A stretch of DNA of 55,697 bases. It comes from an uncultured Alphaproteobacteria bacterium (lineage in GTDB: Bacteria; Pseudomonadota; Alphaproteobacteria; Thalassobaculales; Thalassobaculaceae). The DNA lies in assembly GCA_902589475.1 (NCBI GenBank), contig CACITD010000010.1:1-55697 (forward strand), in the 5' to 3' direction. The notes beneath the pieces were generated by a model, which ran no database searches, was not told the origin of the DNA, and saw only the letters and a program-made list of their open reading frames with translations. Every line of letters begins with the position of its first letter. The stretch's first letter is position 1. The translations under genes and the position numbers were made by a program. Positions 53,032-55,697 of the stretch are shown here, piece after piece.

Positions 53032-55248
53032 CTATTTATCTGTTGCTATATAAACGCCGTCCCAATCTTCTCCCGGTGGATTTATTTGATACTCAGCGAT
53101 TCTCTCGTCGAATAGGTCGTAGAGCCCGTTATATTTTTCTCCCGCAACTCCTCGGGCCTTTTTAGAGAGTGACGTCGCATTTTCCCAATTTTGGTTTCTA
53201 TATTCTGAGATTAATTCAGCATGAATTGGGTTGAATTCCTTAAACCAATCGGAATTTTGTACATTATTATTCCCAATTAAGGCAAAAATTCTTACAGGGA
53301 CAGTTTTCCCTTTAACCTGTATTAGGTCCAATTCTATTGTAGCAAAATCTGGCGCTGCGACTTTGGTTGTTTCACTTATGACGATATCTACGCCATAACC
53401 TTTAGACTGGCCCTCCAATCGAGAGCAAAGATTAACGTCATCTCCAAGAATTGAGTAGTCGAACCTTTGTGTTGACCCCATGTTACCTACACAGCAGGTG
53501 CCGGTATTTAAACCAATTCCGATTTTCAAAGGTCGGAATTCTCTGTTATTACTGATAGCTTCGTTTTCAAGTTCTTGGTTCAGTTCTTCTAATTTCTCAA
53601 ACATGACCAGTGCAGAATTACAGGCTTCAGTGACATGTGTCGGCACGTCGACTGGTGCGTTCCAGAACGCCATAATGCAATCTCCCATGTACTTATCTAT
53701 GGTTCCCATTCTATCCATAATCACTTGGGTCATAGGGGTCAGAAATTTATTAATTAGTTGTGTTAGCCCCTCTGGATCATACAGTTCAGATATAGAGGTA
53801 AAACCTCGGACGTCGCAGAACATAATTGAAATATCTTTCATTTCTCCGCCTAGCTTGAGCTGTTCTGGATCTGATGCCAATTGCTCCACAAGCGCAGGTG
53901 ATAAATACATTCCGAAGGCACCTCTAACTCTTGCACGTTCGGCCTCTGTGGCTAAGTAAATTAGTAACGATTGGGTGAGATAAATAATTAGTATTACTAA
54001 GCTGAAATAAATTGGATCGAGAAGCCAATTGTAAACATCAAATGCATACCATGCTCCTCCGATAACACCGCCGATCGCACATACCGTAAGTACAGCACAC
54101 CAAATTGATCCCCATTTAGGAAGTAACCAAATTAATAGCAGACCTAGTAATAAGCTGGCGACCACCTCCAGTCCGTGAGCAAAGTCTGGTCTATTCAAAA
54201 AATTTCCTGTTAGTATTGTTTCGAGTGCCTCTGCATGTAGACTTACTCCAGCAGCTGCAGGGTTAAGCGGCGTCGCCCGTAAATCTTTTAACGCTGCTGC
54301 CGATGTTCCAATAAGGACAATATGTCCTTCTAATTTCTCTGCTGGTGCTTTGCCCTCCAATAGTTGCCAGGCGGGAACGTAACGATCAGGTATGTCACCA
54401 GTAAATCTAACCCAAATTTGTCCGTTCTCATCTGTCGGCACAGTCACCGCACCAACCTTAAAACCCACTAATCCCGTCTCACCAAACCCTTCTTCGCCAC
54501 TCGCGCCAACTGCTCGTATAATAAAAGTCGAGGCATCTTGCGCGACGCGCAGCGACTCTGCTACCAATGATGGATATATTTTGTCTTTCAATGTCATAAA
54601 CATTGGTATTCTGCGGTAAACGCCATCACTTTCTGGAATAGCATTCAGCGCGCCGTTCCCAGCGGCTTTAACTTCGATATTTGTTAAAACTTTCATCGCT
54701 CCAGCGTAGGCCGGAAGATAAGGCGCTGCTCTATCGCCATTTTCAGCAAATCCAGCTTTTATTTCAGGTGTTGGGCCACTCGTTTCTGTACCTGTTAATG
54801 CAAATCCCGTTACGACATACGATCCGTCTACAGTCTGGGCAAATAGTTCATCATTATCGGGTATTGCTAGCAGTCCTTTTCTTGCTTCCTCAAATTCAGG
54901 CCGCGCGGGCAGCATTTGGCGCAGGCTTTTTGGGGACAAACGGTCTGGTTGGGAGAACACCATATCAAAAACAACAGCAGATGCACCTAACTCATTTAGT
55001 CGGGCAACAATCTCAGCCATAACGTCTCTGGGCCAAGGCCATTGGCCTACACGGCTAAGGCTTTCATCGTCTATATCGAGAATTCGTACGGGTATGTCAT
55101 TTGAGTACTCTCTAGGCTTTAGTCTCTGATATTCATCAAAAACCCGATGTCTCATTTGTTCTACAAAGGTGGGTTCAATAACGTGAATGCCTGTTGATAG
55201 AAGAAGAAATAATATGGGTAAAACAGGCGACCATGGAAATTTTCTCAT
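53032..55248 (-). CDS. CHASE2-domain adenylate/guanylate cyclase
   Basis: Membrane-bound class III nucleotide cyclase of 738 residues. After an N-terminal helix (about 7-25), residues 30-350 form an extracytoplasmic CHASE2 sensor (RILDIDDESLSRVGQWPWPRD, VVFDMVFSQPD, VLIGTSAAALKD). Three transmembrane helices follow (about 359-376, 382-401 and 409-432). The cyclase domain (470-660) is intact: metal Asp479 and Asp523, purine-site Lys519, and transition-state Asn606 and Arg610, with Ser599 at the second purine position. cAMP is the likely product. A GGAG site precedes the ATG inside the end of the upstream gene, 2 bases past its stop, so the genes are coupled. Confidence 0.93.
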   Translation of the reverse strand: MRKFPWSPVLPILFLLLSTGIHVIEPTFVEQMRHRVFDEYQRLKPREYSNDIPVRILDIDDESLSRVGQWPWPRDVMAEIVARLNELGASAVVFDMVFSQPDRLSPKSLRQMLPARPEFEEARKGLLAIPDNDELFAQTVDGSYVVTGFALTGTETSGPTPEIKAGFAENGDRAAPYLPAYAGAMKVLTNIEVKAAGNGALNAIPESDGVYRRIPMFMTLKDKIYPSLVAESLRVAQDASTFIIRAVGASGEEGFGETGLVGFKVGAVTVPTDENGQIWVRFTGDIPDRYVPAWQLLEGKAPAEKLEGHIVLIGTSAAALKDLRATPLNPAAAGVSLHAEALETILTGNFLNRPDFAHGLEVVASLLLGLLLIWLLPKWGSIWCAVLTVCAIGGVIGGAWYAFDVYNWLLDPIYFSLVILIIYLTQSLLIYLATEAERARVRGAFGMYLSPALVEQLASDPEQLKLGGEMKDISIMFCDVRGFTSISELYDPEGLTQLINKFLTPMTQVIMDRMGTIDKYMGDCIMAFWNAPVDVPTHVTEACNSALVMFEKLEELNQELENEAISNNREFRPLKIGIGLNTGTCCVGNMGSTQRFDYSILGDDVNLCSRLEGQSKGYGVDIVISETTKVAAPDFATIELDLIQVKGKTVPVRIFALIGNNNVQNSDWFKEFNPIHAELISEYRNQNWENATSLSKKARGVAGEKYNGLYDLFDERIAEYQINPPGEDWDGVYIATDK

Positions 55249-55250
55249 TT

Positions 55251-55697
55251 TTATTGCTCCGGTCCAATACGACCCTCTGCTCTACCAAAGTTGTTGAAAT
55301 GGTTTATGGCTTGTTGTTCCATAGCACGCTGAAAATCACGGCCAGGTGCAATCCCGAGAGCTTTCACCGCTTGCCGGGCGTGTAGCATTACATCTGGGTT
55401 GTCTATCAAGTATTGCAGGGAAGGGGACTCGCTTATTTGTATTAGCGGCTGGGGTGTAGCTTTTTGTAATGATAGTTGTTGCGATCGCTCAATGCCATCG
55501 ATATGCCGCCCTTCAGCTCTACCAAAAGTATTATAATGCTCCAATGCGACCTGTTCCATCGCCTGCTGGTAAGCTCGCCCGGGCGGAATTCCACGGGCGT
55601 CTACAATATTTTTAGCATGTATCATTACATCAGGATTTCTTATGAGATAAGATAAGCCTATTGAGCTAGAGACCGAAATAAGGTTTGTATTTGATAT
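55251..55697 (-). CDS. Repeat protein with two NPDV...FGRAEGR units, 5' part outside window
   Basis: The frame is open to the window edge, so at least 148 C-terminal residues are visible and the true start is outside. Two copies of a unit of about 48 residues are seen: Y-L-I-[RD]-N-P-D-V-M-[IL]-H-A, then G-I-[PA]-P-G-R, then A-M-E-Q and H-[YF]-N-x-F-G-R-A-E-G-R, separated by about 35 residues rich in Gln and Ser. The NPDV...HY...FG..EGR pattern recurs in alphaproteobacterial secreted and calcium-binding repeat proteins; its function is not established. It directly precedes the CHASE2 cyclase gene and is probably in the same operon. Confidence 0.75.
   Translation of the reverse strand: MSNTNLISVSSSIGLSYLIRNPDVMIHAKNIVDARGIPPGRAYQQAMEQVALEHYNTFGRAEGRHIDGIERSQQLSLQKATPQPLIQISESPSLQYLIDNPDVMLHARQAVKALGIAPGRDFQRAMEQQAINHFNNFGRAEGRIGPEQ

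Noticed and set aside
53000..53040. AGCCATT/AATGGCT inverted repeat with a T-run in its loop after the nitroreductase gene
   Set aside because: The T-run lies within the loop rather than after the stem and the loop is about 30 bases, so it is a poor terminator in either direction.

Overview
This AT-rich window (about 40% GC by eye) comes from a Gram-negative alphaproteobacterium. The evidence is a lipoyl domain fused to the E1-beta subunit of pyruvate dehydrogenase, an RpoH-type sigma factor, an RpoE/ChrR-type sigma/anti-sigma pair, kdsA for LPS Kdo, and the run ppiD-trpE / tpiA-secG-pyrG-kdsA-eno-ftsB-pdhABC-lpdA-lipA, which resembles Rhodospirillales-like genomes. Compact spacing, low GC and many small-molecule catabolic genes would suit a marine lineage, but genus and habitat cannot be fixed from the sequence. 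No rRNA, tRNA, CRISPR array, insertion sequence or prophage was seen.

Core block, about 1-18.9 kb. The 3' part of an MFS transporter converges with trpE, which follows ppiD on the minus strand. Divergently comes a long plus-strand run: tpiA, secG, pyrG, kdsA, eno, ftsB, the complete pyruvate dehydrogenase set (pdhA, pdhB, pdhC, lpdA), lipoyl synthase lipA that modifies those lipoyl domains, a RatA/Coq10-like protein, a histone-deacetylase-family hydrolase and an exported DUF192 protein.

Nitrogen, sulfur and repair block, about 19-28.5 kb. hyuA-hyuB-GST-amidase form a tight probable operon for cyclic or linear amides. It is followed by cysK-cysE (cysteine synthesis) and a fused NAD(P)HX epimerase/dehydratase.

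Stress-regulation block, about 28.5-31.8 kb. rpoH is divergent from a short-chain dehydrogenase, which is followed by an ECF sigma factor translationally coupled to a ChrR-type zinc/cupin anti-sigma factor. rpoH and the ECF gene each have TGATCC-N16-CGTA upstream. This suggests one local singlet-oxygen/photo-oxidative circuit in which RpoE drives itself and rpoH. It is the most coherent regulatory find here.

Accessory catabolic block, about 32-52.9 kb. Short units in alternating orientation encode an acyl-CoA ligase, a class III CoA-transferase, an aldo/keto reductase, a Cys-type alpha/beta hydrolase, a glutathionyl-hydroquinone reductase, a metallophosphoesterase fused to a probable TIM barrel, a 2-hydroxyacyl-CoA lyase-type ThDP enzyme, an MFS permease, a PRISE-like enone reductase, an NTF2-like protein, a LysR regulator, a PaaI thioesterase, a DAO oxidase, an Ogt methyltransferase, a TauD/TfdA dioxygenase, a GMC oxidoreductase and a nitroreductase. 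The set looks like scavenging and detoxification of organic acids and alcohols; no single substrate can be named.

Right edge, about 53-55.7 kb. A CHASE2 class III nucleotide cyclase is probably co-transcribed with an upstream protein, cut by the window edge, that carries two NPDV...FGRAEGR repeats.
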